A stretch of 64,000 nucleotides of DNA, from NCBI GenBank assembly GCA_037074615.1, contig CM073535.1:7665001-7729000 (forward strand), read 5' to 3'. The position numbers and the translations under genes are program-made. Numbering within the stretch: the stretch's first letter is position 1; each line of letters begins with the position of its first letter. The notes beneath the pieces were generated by a model. That model did no database searches. It was not told the origin of the DNA and was given only the letters and a program-made list of their open reading frames with translations. The stretch is from Leucaena leucocephala. Lineage: Eukaryota > Streptophyta > Magnoliopsida > Fabales > Fabaceae. Positions 49,669 to 60,858 of this stretch are shown here, one piece after another.

Positions 49669-52600
49669 ATGGCTGATGTAAACAACAAAATAATCTTAGA
49701 TGGCAGCATTAACTATGCTGACGGGAGAGATGATATTTTGCTGCAGCTTAAATTCTTAGATTTGGATTATGACTTGAGGTTTGATAAACCTCTGAGACCT
49801 GATGATACCTCTGATGACAGAAAGGCAAAGGAAAGTATAATATGTAGGAGCGGAGTAATCGCTTATCTCTTCTACTTATAAAACAAATGATCACTAGGAG
49901 CATTAGGGGAGTAGACCCTAAGTGCGATACAGCCAAAGGGTACATGGAAGCCTTATATAAGAAATTTAAACTGACAATAGAGTAGATGGGTGGTGCCATC
50001 ATGTCTAAACTATGTGTTGTGAGGCTTACAGGTATTGGCAATGTGAGGCAACATATGATGGAGATGAGAGGTATGCTTTCATCGTATGTTACTTTTGAGT
50101 CTAACTTTTCTAGCATTAATGATAATACTTGGTGGATTGACACTGGTAAAATGATCCACATTTTGACTACCATGCAGGGCTTTTTGTCAAGTAGGTCTCC
50201 ACATCCCAATGAAAAAACTGTCCTTTCAGGCAGTGGGAGAGGAGATCCTGTGAAAATCATTAGAACTTTTCGCATAACTTTTTTAAACAATCATGTTTTG
50301 GAACTTTATGATATTTTTATGTTCCTTCTTATAAAAGAAATTTGATTTTTATGTCAAAGCTCATTCCATTTGATTATCATTTAATTCTTTCTAAGAAACT
50401 TATGACTTTGACAAAGAATTTGATTTTGATTGCGAATTTGGTTATGATTGATGGTTTATTTAAAATTGTTTGTGATTCACCTCAATATTTTTCTGTTTTA
50501 CGTGGTACTAAGAGAAGTATCATCAATGAGAATTCTTAAAGCCTATGGCATAGAAGATTGGAACATATCTCCGTTGACAGAATCAAAAGGTTAAATAAAG
50601 AAGGAATTCTTCAATCTTTAAACTATTTGGAGTTTGATTCTTGTGTGAACTGCATAAGGGAAAATCAGACCAATAAGTCACATAAGGGAGTTAAAAGAAG
50701 TTCTGAGCTAGAACTTATACACACGGATGTTTGTTGCCCTGATTTGATTGCACATGGTCAAAAGTACTTTATGACCTTTATTGATAATTACTCACGATAC
50801 ATGTATATCTACATGCTTTATAAAAAAATTGACGCACTAGATGCTTTCAAAGAATATAAAGTAGAAGTAGAAAAATAGATTGGAAAGTATTATGGAAGAT
50901 ACACTAATAAAGGACAAGCGGCATATCCATTTGCTAATTTTCTTTGAAAGTAAGGTGTAGTAACTCAATATATTATGCCTAGATCATCTGAAATAAATGG
51001 TGTAGCTGAAAGAAGAAATATGATCTTGTTGGATATGGTTAGGAGCATGATTAGTAACTCCAAACTATCGTCTTCTCTGTGGAAGGAAGCACTCAAAACA
51101 TCCACGTACATATTAAAACAGGGTTCCAACAAAGGTAGTGTCCAAGACATCCTTTGAAATCTAGAAATGATAGAAACTCAGTTTAAATCATTTCAAAGTA
51201 TAGAGGTTGTCCTGTGGAAATAAGAGTGTATAATCCACATGAGAAGAAGTTGGACCCTAAGACCATTAGAGTTTACTTTGTAGGCTATGTGGAAAGGTCT
51301 AAGGGTTATAAGTTTTATTGTCCTCCACCTCTTACAAGGTTTGTAGAGTCTAGGAATGCCAATTTTCTTGAGAATGATATGATTAATGGGAGTAATTGTC
51401 TATTAGATGATCACATAGAGCGAACCACTAACATCATTCATAAGGGAACATCAATGGTTAATGATCATCCCACTGTTGGGATTAACATTGAACGTGATGT
51501 AGACCTTATAGCTCAAGTTAACGGTGTTGAATAAGATGGATACATACCGGATGGTCAACCTATCACACAAGTGGAACCACCACAAAATATGATAGAGGAT
51601 ATCATTGTTCAGTAACCTGGATCAACCCAAGAGGTTGAACTAAGGAGGTCAACTAGAGAAAGGAGACCGATATTACCTGATGATTATGTAGTGTATTCTT
51701 CTGAGGTTGATTGTGATGTAAGTGTTGAGAATGATCCTTTAACATTTACTCAGGTTGTGAAGAGTGTGAACTTCAAGTTATGGTATAATGCTATGATTGA
51801 TAAAATGAATTCTATGGCAAACAACCATGTTTGGGAACTTGTAGAGTTTCCTAGTGGGTCTAAGGCCATTGGTTATAAATGGGTTTATAAAACTAATAAA
51901 GACTCACAAGGAAACATCGATAGGTACAAGGCTAGGTTAGTTGTTAAGGGATTCACTCAAGTAGAAGGAATCGATTACAGTGAAACTTTTTCACCTGTAT
52001 CTAAGAAAGATTCATTCTGTATCATCATAGCATTAGTTGCCCATTTTGATCTAGAGTTATACCAGATAGATGTTAAGACTGTTTTCCTCAATGGTGAACT
52101 GGAGGAAGAAGTCTACATGAAATAGCTTGAGGGATTTGTTGCAGAAGGTAAAGATCAATTGGCGTGGAAGCTAAAGAAATCAATATATGGTTTGAAATAG
52201 GCTTCACGGCAGTAGTACTTGAAGTTCTATGAAGTGATCACATCATTTGGTTTCGTTGAGAACATCATAGATGATTGTATATGCCACAAGGCTAGTGGGA
52301 GTAAAATCATATTCTTGATTTTGTATGTGGATGCATATTACTTGCTACCAATGATCTGGGACTATTATGTGAGGTGGAATAGTTTCTGTTTAAGAGTTTT
52401 GACATGAAAGATGTGGGTGAGGCTTCTTATGTCATTGGCATAAAGATCTATAGAGATAGAACCCAATGTCTTATAGGTTTGTCTCAAGAGGCTTACGTTG
52501 TCAAAATTCTTGAACGATTCAGAATGTAAAATTGTTCATCTAAAGTGAGTCCTATTGAGAAGGGAGATAAGTTTAGTGTAAGTCAATGTCCTGAAATTGA

Positions 52601-53306
52601 GCTTGATAGAAAACAGATGGAAAGGGTCCCATATGCCTCAATGGTAGGAAGCTTGATGTATGCACAGGTTTGTACAAGACCTGACATCGCTTTTGTTGTG
52701 GGTATATTGGGAAGATACCAAAGTAATCCTGGGGAAGCACATTGGACAGTTGCAAAGAAGGTGTTTAGGAACCTACAAGGCACTAAACACTACATGCTCA
52801 CATACAGGAGAACAGAAAGTTTAAACATAATTGGATACTCAGATTCAGATCTTGGAGGATGAATAGACACGAACAAGTCTACATCTGGTTACATATTCCA
52901 ATTGGCAGAAGGAGCTATATCGTGGAGAAGCGCTAAGCAAACTCAAATAGCTTATTCTATCGGTGATGCTGAGTATATTGCGTGTTTTGAAGCAAGTTCA
53001 CAAGCTATTTAGATAAAGAATTTCATTACTGGGCTTAAGATTGTGTATTCAGTCTCTAAGCCAATCAAAATGTACTGTGATAACGTAGCTGCGGTGGCCA
53101 TAGTGAACAATAAAAGGAATAGAAGTATCAGCAAGTTTGTTGTACTTAAATTCCTTTGCTTGAGAGAAAGAGTTCAGGATGGCTAAGTTTCTGTTGAACG
53201 TATTAGTACATTGGATATGTTAGCTGATCCTTTGATGAAAGGGTTGAAGCCAAACATTTTGGTCACACATGTACCTCATATGGGATTTCGTCATACTTTT
53301 GATTAG
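49669..53306 (+). pseudogene. Outer Copia gag-pol remnant
   Basis: Begins with a gag ATG at 49669 (ADVNNKIILDGSINYADGRD) and ends after GFRHTFD-stop. Recognisable parts: protease area WWIDTGKMIHI (50131 on), integrase zinc region LWHRRLEHISVDRIKRL ... CVNCIRENQTNK, core ELIHTDVCCPDLI and YFMTFIDNYSRYMYIYML, RT WKWVYK-like YKWVYKTNKDSQGNIDRYKA and VKGFTQVEGIDYSETFSPV, RNase H TSTSGYIFQL-like blocks near 52880-52990. The polymerase box is LILYVDAYYLL instead of YVDD. Many stops and shifts are present. A large part of gag, including its zinc knuckle, is missing. Confidence 0.88.
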
Positions 53307-53578
53307 TGGAGGTATGAGCAATGAAATTGTATTTTATGGTTTATCATTTTAAATTGTGATTGTATACATTTGTGTTATTGAAATTGATAAACATTGAGAC
53401 AGGAACTCATGAACATTGAGTTTATGTATAATGTGATACTCATTAAGTAATTGTGCTACCTGTAATACATGGAAGGTAATACCCGATAAAAGGGGACTTA
53501 TCGCCTTAATTCTTGTAGCATGACATCAGTTTACCTAGACAGGGCAATGATATTGAGTATACGGGCTAAGTGGGAGAA

Positions 53579-54046
53579 TGTGAGATATTTATTATTTATT
53601 ATAACCTATTTATATATTAATTAGGATAATTAATAAATATTTTTGAGTGTAGCCCGTAGTCATTGGACCTAATCCAAGGTGAGTTATCGACTCAATTTAT
53701 TTAAGGTTAATTTTCTGATGTGGAAATTAACAATTCATTTTATCGTGAGATTACTTTCTGAGTCCAGAGCGAGATCTATTTTCTTAGCTCCCTTTTTGAA
53801 GGTTCTCCACTGGTGACGGCAGTACACAAGTTGCCATTACTGTGCTTAATCACCAGCTAGAAGAGCTTGTTGTTTATCTGACAGTGTTTTCAAGTATCTC
53901 ATTTGAGTTCCAATTCTTCTTAGATCAATCAAACTAATGTCGAGAGATAACTTTAAGTCTTTCCCTGCATCTCATATAGATTTTATATTTATGTATGTTA
54001 TAATCTGCATTGATTATATTATATTTAAGATGTTTATTTTCTAACA
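53579..54046 (+). repeat. 3' LTR of the outer Copia element
   Basis: 468 bp, TGTGAGATATTTATT to TTTTCTAACA, preceded by the polypurine tract (53567-53578) and followed by TGAAG and then the resumed receptor exon 2. Confidence 0.92.
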
Positions 54047-55090
54047 TGAAGATCATCACAAAATTCAGCTGCTGATAGTTGTTCTACCAACAACTCTGAC
54101 CATCACGCTGGTACTGTTTTTGGGAATAATATCTTGCTACTACCGTAAAGGTAACTGAAGTAGTTCATTTTTCCCCTTGTAAGAAGAGCCACATAGTTTA
54201 GTTTCATATGACATATTTGTATTTATTCTTTCAACAGGAATTTTAGCTTCTGTAACAAGAATATTATGTAAAATCAAGAGATATTTGCCGGCAGATGAGA
54301 AAAATCTAGTGGAAAGTACTTCTGACATGCTAGTGTTGAAGTATGCTGCAGTTAAAATGGCCACATATAACTTTTCAAACGACAATAAGCTTGGAGAGGG
54401 TGGATTTGGCTCGGTATTCAAGGTAACTTTTGTATATTCATCTGTTTGGGTAACCATTTGAAAAGACAAAATATGTACAATGCAGCCAAACACAGTTTTC
54501 AATTTCAATGGTTCAGATAGAAGTGTAGTTTCCTTTAGCTCATTTAGCCTGTAAATTATAGAGATGTTGTAATCTCTGGGTTTCATTATTCCTCGAGATG
54601 ACTCTATCATTATTAACACAACCTTAACCAAAATATGCAGTGAACTTCTAACATGAAGGAGGCTGCTTATTCTCAATATTAAGTACATTAATTAGAGCAG
54701 GAATACAGATTTTTTAGTTATTCCCTTTTTCAGTTAATGGATTAAATTATAGAAATACTGAGTTTTTAGCAATAATTTCCTCTTCCACCATCAATCTCAT
54801 GAGATTTTCATCTTGTCGACGTTTATATACCATAAATATCAAATGTCTATCTCATCTTCCTCTTGAAGAAGAAGATATGACAGTCACACCTCAAACACAA
54901 AGTGAGAATGCAATTATGTAGAAGAAGTGTGACAAACTAGTTTTTTTGCAGCCTCTTGAGCTTTAGTTAGGCTAGCCATGGTCTACTTCAAATAGAAATT
55001 ACTCAGCAATTAATGATTTGATTTTGATAGGGTAAATTAAGAAGGAGACAGGAAATAGCGGTGAAAAGGCTCTACAAAGCTTCCCAATCT

Positions 55091-56040
55091 TCCTACAAAC
55101 CTCGAAGCACATGTACAACCTTCCAAATCTGGGGAGCATGTTTCTCGATGGCACTTGAGTATCAAGCTCTGCATCATAGTCAGGTGGGTTATCCACTTTT
55201 CAAAACATTATAGAGTAGGGATTAGACCTTTTTAGCTCATGACAATAGTCATACAACCTTCGAAATAGTTCCTGGAAAGACCCACGAAGGTGATTTAATG
55301 CTTTTTTCTTTGCTCTGGAAGCCAATGCCTTTGAGACATTTACATTCCACTTTCTCTTGGATCTATCAATAATATCTTTCGATTTAAACTTGGGATTTTC
55401 TTTCACGGTTTTCTGAATACTCCCACTCAACCATTTGGATTTTAACAATTTATTAATCACCTCCCTGCTACATGTATGCTTGTCATTGATCATCCCTAAT
55501 TGCCATGTCTCTTCCCCCTTTAACTTTGCGCAGTATGCCTTCCAATCACTGTCTGGCTTGCACCTTAATCGAATCCTTTCCTTACCATTTTTAATAAACT
55601 TAAGCCGTTTTCCAGAATGCACAGCATACGACACTATGGCCTCTTTAAAATCTTCTCCAGTGTTGTATAGGGTTTCAACCTCCCACTTGTATTCAATCAT
55701 ATTTTTTAACAACTTATGCGATGCCTATTCTTTATGCGTCCATCTCCTTCTTTATTTTCTTCTCCAGCTTCTTCCCCATCATCAAGGTTTTCTGTATCTT
55801 CACTCACATGCTCTTGGTATGAATTTTCTCTACACTGTATATTGACCCTCAATATCACCAAGATGATATTCATCACCTTCATCCACTTCTTCACTATCAT
55901 TGAAGTCAATATCCAAGGCACTATCTTCATCATAATTGTTCCCCGTCTTTTATGCAAATTTTTGAATCTATACACGAGTTCAAATTGGTAAGAACGGAAG
56001 AATTTTGAAAAGTGGACAAGAAGTTTGGTTATATACAAAT
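55091..56040 (-). pseudogene. MULE (MuDR-type) transposase fragment
   Basis: The minus-strand frame 55712-55200 is the N-terminal DNA-binding domain of MuDR transposases: FKEAIVSYAVHSGKRLKFIK, ERIRLRCKP, WKAYCAKLKGEETWQLG, DKHTCSREV, KFKSKDIID, RAKKKALNHLRGSFQELFRRLYDY and ELKRSNP. Continuing to about 55095 is the start of the next block (FGRLYMCFEVC), after a frame break. Upstream (56040-55712) is an acidic, broken region. The catalytic DDE core and both terminal repeats are missing. It abuts kinase exon 4 of pseudogene C at about 55090. Confidence 0.8.
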
Positions 56041-56640
56041 CTCGTTGCTTGAAAGATATATAAATCTCATGTATAACTTGGATCTAGCTTGTTGAAAATT
56101 GAGACCATATTAATTTTCTTAAAGACGTGCATTTTATTCTCTAAACAAATGCTTTCGTTATTTTGTTTATCAAATATTCATGTTTGTGCATGCGAGGGTA
56201 TCTCCATTATGATATTTTGTTGCTTTTTCTTGTCTAGACTTGCGTTGGAAATTCTGCTTACTAGTGCTAAGCACTTGGGGGGGAAAATAGTGAAGGGCAA
56301 AACAACACAGAAGATTAACATGAATATATAGAGGCAGTGTCACTCTATCATATGGGAAATTTGTACATGCCAAACAGAAATTTTCTTTGCCGAATGAGGT
56401 TTTATATTCTAGGCTATCAAGTTAGGTATATTCTAATGTAGCTTTTTTGTGTATAATCTTTGAACTGGTTTGGTAATTAATAAAAAAACTCACAGGAGAA
56501 AAAATGCCAAAAGGGAGTCAAAAAGCAAAAACCCTACGATGATACGTAGGGTAAAAGCAAGGAGCAAAACTCCACGATTGACGCAGGGTGAAAGCATGGA
56601 GCAAAATCCCACTTGTACTTTATATATTATGTATTTATAT
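56041..56640. other. Unassigned DNA after the MULE fragment
   Basis: May contain more of the MULE. No gene was recognised. A small repeat with a perfect hairpin lies at 56531-56612. Confidence 0.4.
56531..56612. repeat. Hairpin and short direct repeat
   Basis: ACCCTACG-ATGATA-CGTAGGGT is a perfect 8-bp hairpin (56531-56552). The following CGTAGGGTAAAAGCAAGGAG is repeated, diverged, about 36 bp on as CGCAGGGTGAAAGCATGGAG. No known family was recognised. Confidence 0.55.
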
Positions 56641-56649
56641 ACTTTTAGA

Positions 56650-57286
56650 GAATGATTTATAAAAAAAAATAAGACTTTTAGATAGCTTTTAAAAAATAAT
56701 TTTTAGAAAAAAGCTTATGAAAAAAAATTGTTATAAATAAATAAGTGTTTAGATAGTTATTTTTAGAATGACTTTTTGTATTGATAAATTACCAGAAAAA
56801 ATATGAGATAAAAAATAAATTCTATTTAGGTCTACTGTTCACTTCTTCTACTACCCAGCCACGATAACGACGGCTAGTCTGGTGATAGTGACCCAACGAC
56901 GTCGAGCAGCTCCCAGCGATAGTGAGTAGCTCCCACCGATGGCACGTAGCGACTCCCAACAAAGAATACGACAGATCTGGACGGCGAGTAGTGACCTAGC
57001 AACGACTCGTGGATAGTGAAAAGGGCGATGACTCGTGGATGGCGGCGAGCAACGTGCTTCACCGAGCGGAGGAGAGAGGAGAAAAATAATAGTAAAATAT
57101 AATTGGGTAGTTTTTATTGTTTTAGAAGCTACTCTCAATAGTTTATCTAAAATATTAGTTTTAAACTATAGTTTGATAGAAAAATACTTTTGGATAAATA
57201 GAGTTATTTATTTTAAAATTTTATCACATCAAGATTTAGGTTTGGCACTTTTAAAACTATAGGTACATAAGTTTCCAAACATGCCC
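56650..57286. mobile_element. Probable non-autonomous DNA transposon with GC-rich core
   Basis: AT-rich arms (repeated TTTAGATAG near the left; CTTTTAAAACTATAGGTACA then GTTTCCAAACATGCCC at the right) enclose a core of about 220 bp (56850-57070) that is much GC-richer (GACGACGTCG, GTGGATGGCGGCGAGCAACG). The right arm is homologous to 27310-27503. The core has overlapping open frames but no recognised protein. Left boundary and target duplication are uncertain. Confidence 0.45.
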
Positions 57287-57295
57287 ATAAAAGGA

Positions 57296-60200
57296 CTTAC
57301 CAGATTTATGCTCGCAGATGAGAGTTGTTGACATCCTAAACAATTCGCAGAGATCAAAGATGATTGTTGATTATGAAAGTTTAGAATAGTGGCCGTTTTC
57401 ATGTTTACGACTTCATTAGGTTTTTAGATATTTTTTCAATTTATATGCATTTTAAATTAAAAATTAATGTATCAGTATTTAAATTTTAAGTTAATATTTT
57501 TTATTCGTTGACTTAACATTTTTTATTCGCTGAGTCAGTATTTTTCGTTAATGATACTAACGCCTTAATAATAAGATACTAAAAGTGCACTTTACAAACA
57601 TAAGGGATCAAACAGAAACATGATACAAACATAAAGGACACAATGTATATAATTTTTAAAATATATAATTTATATTCTTAATTCCGATTTTTAATTTATA
57701 TAATTTTTAATTCTGGTTTCTTAATATTTTTTATATTCTTATTTATGATTACAAATTTTTAAAATATATAATGTATAATTAATTTCCTATTTTTATTTTA
57801 TATCTCTATTCCTTTCAAATAAAAAAATTAAAATTTTTAAAAAATAAAATTCAAATCATCAAAATTAAACCTTAACTATTCAAATATAATGTGCTACTCT
57901 TTTATGGCGAGAAGTTGAAGAATATTATTGTATTTTATTCATGGATGCAATAAAGTATACAGGTAATTTGGTCATAATTGTCTCAAGACAAAGGAATCGA
58001 GCATGAAAAAGTTAAAAATAAAAGTAATGACAAAATTAGATGGACTATTTCAGTATTTCCCTGCTGGAAAGAAAGATGAAACATTGTTAGGAATGGAGGT
58101 TTATATCAAAACCTTCCTATGCTGTTATACAAGTCGGAAGAGTTCTTTGAAAATGATATCGAGCATATATGATCCCCATGGAGCTTGTAGGTTCCTGTGG
58201 ATTAGATTTGTTGAATAAAGTCCTTTGCCTTTTAGATGGAGCCAACTTGAAAACCTATTTATTTTTAGAACCCTAATAGGCATGATATTCAAGCTTTTTT
58301 ATAAAGGAAATTTTAAGTTAATTAGGTCTAGTAAGCTCACCAAAATTAAGATATTTTTTTAAAACTCAAATAGCGTTTATAGAGATATTTATACATTACC
58401 TACTAATAATATCTTCATATTAGTAGTATGATTTGAACTCAAAAGATACTATTCAATTTTAGATGAGTTTTAGAGGTGTCCGTATAAAGAGTGTTTGATA
58501 TAAATATGGCAACTCATCCCAATATATTTAGTATTGAGAGGACTATGAAAGTTATCATAGATATAAATATGAGGAACGTCATTATCATCGATATGAGCAT
58601 ACCCATCACGACCGATATGGGTATATTGATCAGGATCATTATAAACATACTAATCTCTGGTAGTTGGAATATGAGGATCATTGGCAATATGCATGATCAT
58701 ATTGCTGATGGCCGCTATAATGATCTCAACCATTGCCACTGTGAGTATGATTTGAAGAGTGATCAAATTGGTGGGGACTTGATACATTCACGTTTTGAAG
58801 AGGTGAAAGATAAACTTGATGAACCTCCTAAAGCTTCATCATGTGATTGGGATATGAGAGGAGTTCTCATCAAATTGAGGAAGAGAAGCCATATGGAAAG
58901 GGGGAAAAGATCTTTAATCCTATGGATAATCTAACTTAGAAGGATCATGGTATTGTGACTTTGGAAGAAAATAATATGTTCAACAAAGACCCTTCCCCTA
59001 TATCAGGAGGGAGCGTTGGAAGGTAATTAATATAAATGTGAGATTGAGGTATGTGATGATATAAATGGTGTGAAGGAGGCGGTTGAGTCAAACCATACTA
59101 AAGATTCTATACTCACAATATAGAGATGGAGATAGAGATAGGTGTTGTTGACAAACAAGTAGAGGTTAGCTAAATGATATAAATGTGAAGGAGGTTGAGT
59201 CAAACCATACCTTTTTATTTTTTATTTTTTTAGTTTGTTTTTCTGGCTTTCTCTTGTATAATAAAAAAGAAAAGCTAAATGAAAGAAAAGCAATTTCATA
59301 TACAAATCCTACCTATAGTGGCTGTTCCTTATGGTATGCAGGTTGATTCTCCTTCTGACCTACTTTTAGTTGTTTACTACACCACTAAATGGGAAAGTAA
59401 TTGCAATTGTGGAAGAGCATATTGTTTCTTGAACCATGTGGTCCTCTCCTTTCTCACAAGTGAGATAGCCAATGAGAAAACTATGTTAGAGGTGAACAAC
59501 TTGGTGACAATTAAGCTTTGGGACTTTTTTTAACAAATGAGATAACGAAAGAGAAAACTATGGTACAAGTGATCAACTTGAAGGAGGTTGAGTCAACCTC
59601 CTAGCATGTGCCTCCATTTCTACTTGTCAAAAGCCCAATTCGCAGGGAAAAAATAATAGGATATAAAATAATGGGACGATTGATTAGAAATTCTTAGATA
59701 TTTAGTATTATTAGAGAAGAATTTTATTTTAATTTTTAACTTTTATTATTAATTATTTTTATATTTAATTTTAGGATTTAAAATATGTCATTTATTTCTA
59801 AACTTAGATTGAGTTTTGTAAATAAACCCTTTCTAAATTTAGATTGACCTCAACCTTTTTAAGTTGGGATGCGTATAGATTAGACCGGATTAGGTTAATC
59901 ATCAACTTGAGGTTTGATCTAAAGAAGCCCTCAAGCTGACTAAGACAACTTATAGTTGAGTCTAATCTATTTTTAACTTAAGGTCATCGAATTGGTTTAA
60001 ATAGTTTAGTACTTCAATTTTTTTAATATTTTTTTCTTCATGAGAGGCAAGATTTAAATTTGATAAACACAATTAAGATAATAAAAAATATCTATAATCA
60101 TATAAAACTGTTCTTAAAATATTAAAATTTAATTATAATTCTATAAGAATATCCATCAATAATTAAAAATAATATTCAAATTATAAAATATCTTTTAGAT

Positions 60201-60600
60201 AATTTCACCTGCGCATACCAAAGCGGACTAAGAGGTTTGATCATTTGGTCTATAATAATACGACATGGTCCAATTTAACTAACTAATCTAGTTCAGTTCA
60301 GTCTGATTTTATTATAAAGTTTTTTTGGACTAGATCAAATTACCTCAAGTTATTCCGGGTTGGACTGAACGAACGAAGATTTTGTACACCCCACAGTTTA
60401 ATTATGAATTGAATATCCGGCATTTCCTTCCCCTCCTGCCTGCAATTTCTTCTCTTCACTCTGTTTTCTTCTGATTTCCTTCGTTCTTATTTTTCCCTCT
60501 CCTTCTTAGTCGTGACTATCTATGTTCCCACTCTCTTCCACTTCTCTCCTATGCTTTTTCTCCCTTCCCCTTCCTCGTCATGCGTCACTGTAATTCCCGC
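57296..60600. other. Long non-genic interval with decayed possibly coding DNA
   Basis: 57296-57900 is AT-rich and featureless. 58003-58218 and 58491-58985 have codon-like texture. Plus-strand frames give EVKDKLDEPPKASSCDWDMR and, in another frame near 58540, a Tyr/His-rich stretch (DYESYHRYKYEERHYHRYEH). Stops and shifts break them and I recognise no family. 59060-59610 contains repeats of GAAGGAGG(CG)GTTGAGTCAA (about 59068, 59183 and 59579) and a duplicated AATGAGAAAACTATG block. 59700-60430 is again AT-rich. Confidence 0.4.
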
Positions 60601-60676
60601 CCTTATGGTTGTTTTTATGTTCTCTGTAATTCTCGAGTTCGGAAGTTGCCTTTCTATTCAGCAACTTCCCCCAGCC

Positions 60677-60713
60677 CACGTGACGTTAATTGCATCACTT
60701 GCATGATATAAAT
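60677..60713 (+). promoter_or_regulatory. Putative promoter elements of gene D: G-box, TGACGT, TATA box
   Basis: CACGTG (60677-60682) overlaps TGACGT (60681-60686), giving CCCACGTGACGTTA. TATAAAT follows at 60707-60713, about 145 bp before the start codon. G-boxes and TGACG motifs bind bZIP/bHLH and TGA factors in plants; use here is inferred from position. Confidence 0.5.
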
Positions 60714-60858
60714 GGGTTTTCTGATTACTGTTCCGAGTCGACATCAACAAGAGTTCAAGGCATTTACTTCATTCATCGTTGATGCTTTGAAAAATCAAAA
60801 TGTCACATTTAGTTAAAACCAGTACTGGGAGTGAGAAGAGCCATGAAGCTTTTCTCCC

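Larger units (their letters stand above)
40930..54046 (+). mobile_element. Outer Ty1/Copia retrotransposon in exon 2 of pseudogene C
   Basis: LTRs 40930-41398 (469 bp) and 53579-54046 (468 bp), both TGTGAGATATT...TTTTCTAACA. A perfect TGAAG target duplication lies at 40925-40929 and 54047-54051. A primer-binding site TGGTACCAGAGTC (41401-41413) resembles the initiator-Met tRNA site and is 2 nt from the LTR. The polypurine tract CTAAGTGGGAGAA lies just before 53579. Removing the inner element (42001-48490 plus one TTATT) leaves about 6.6 kb. Coding order gag-protease-integrase-RT-RNase H places it in Copia. Confidence 0.93.
39775..55090 (+). pseudogene. GH18 receptor-like kinase C, split by nested retrotransposons and truncated
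   Basis: Exon 1 relic (about 39775-40831): GH18 blocks AAYYYAGSEISISDIKSKLF, LIGLPYDGYAWTLL and GFQGVDLFGVGP, with no catalytic acid. Breaks: the signal-peptide area is out of frame, a TAA in SFID-stop-SIRTAR (about 40110), a 1-nt loss near 40387, a 1-nt gain near 40740, and a TGA in WIL-stop-KAG. Exon 2 starts at 40912, is interrupted at 40929 by the Copia element 40930-54046, and resumes at 54052-54150 with a good membrane helix and stop-transfer (CYYRK). Exon 3 (54238-54422, 185 nt) is open: NDNKLGEGGFGSVFK. Exon 4 starts at 55032 (GKLRRRQEIAVKRLYKASQS) and runs into MULE sequence after about 20 codons. The rest of the kinase is absent. Intron 3 is nearly the same as in gene D. Its state before the insertions cannot be dated, but the exon 1 stops show long relaxation. 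Confidence 0.88.

Noticed and set aside
49748..50290. 180-codon minus-strand open frame
   Set aside because: It is antisense to the outer Copia gag/protease region and shows no family match.
54140..54688. 182-codon minus-strand open frame
   Set aside because: It is the antisense of exon 3 of pseudogene C; the plus strand has the kinase glycine loop and proper splice sites.
55435..55991. Plus-strand open frames of 136 and 91 codons
   Set aside because: They are antisense to the MULE transposase domain, which is clear on the minus strand.
59456..59610. Possible CRISPR-like or satellite array from the GAAGGAGGTTGAGTCAA repeats
   Set aside because: Only three irregularly spaced, diverged copies; CRISPR arrays are not expected in plant nuclear DNA.
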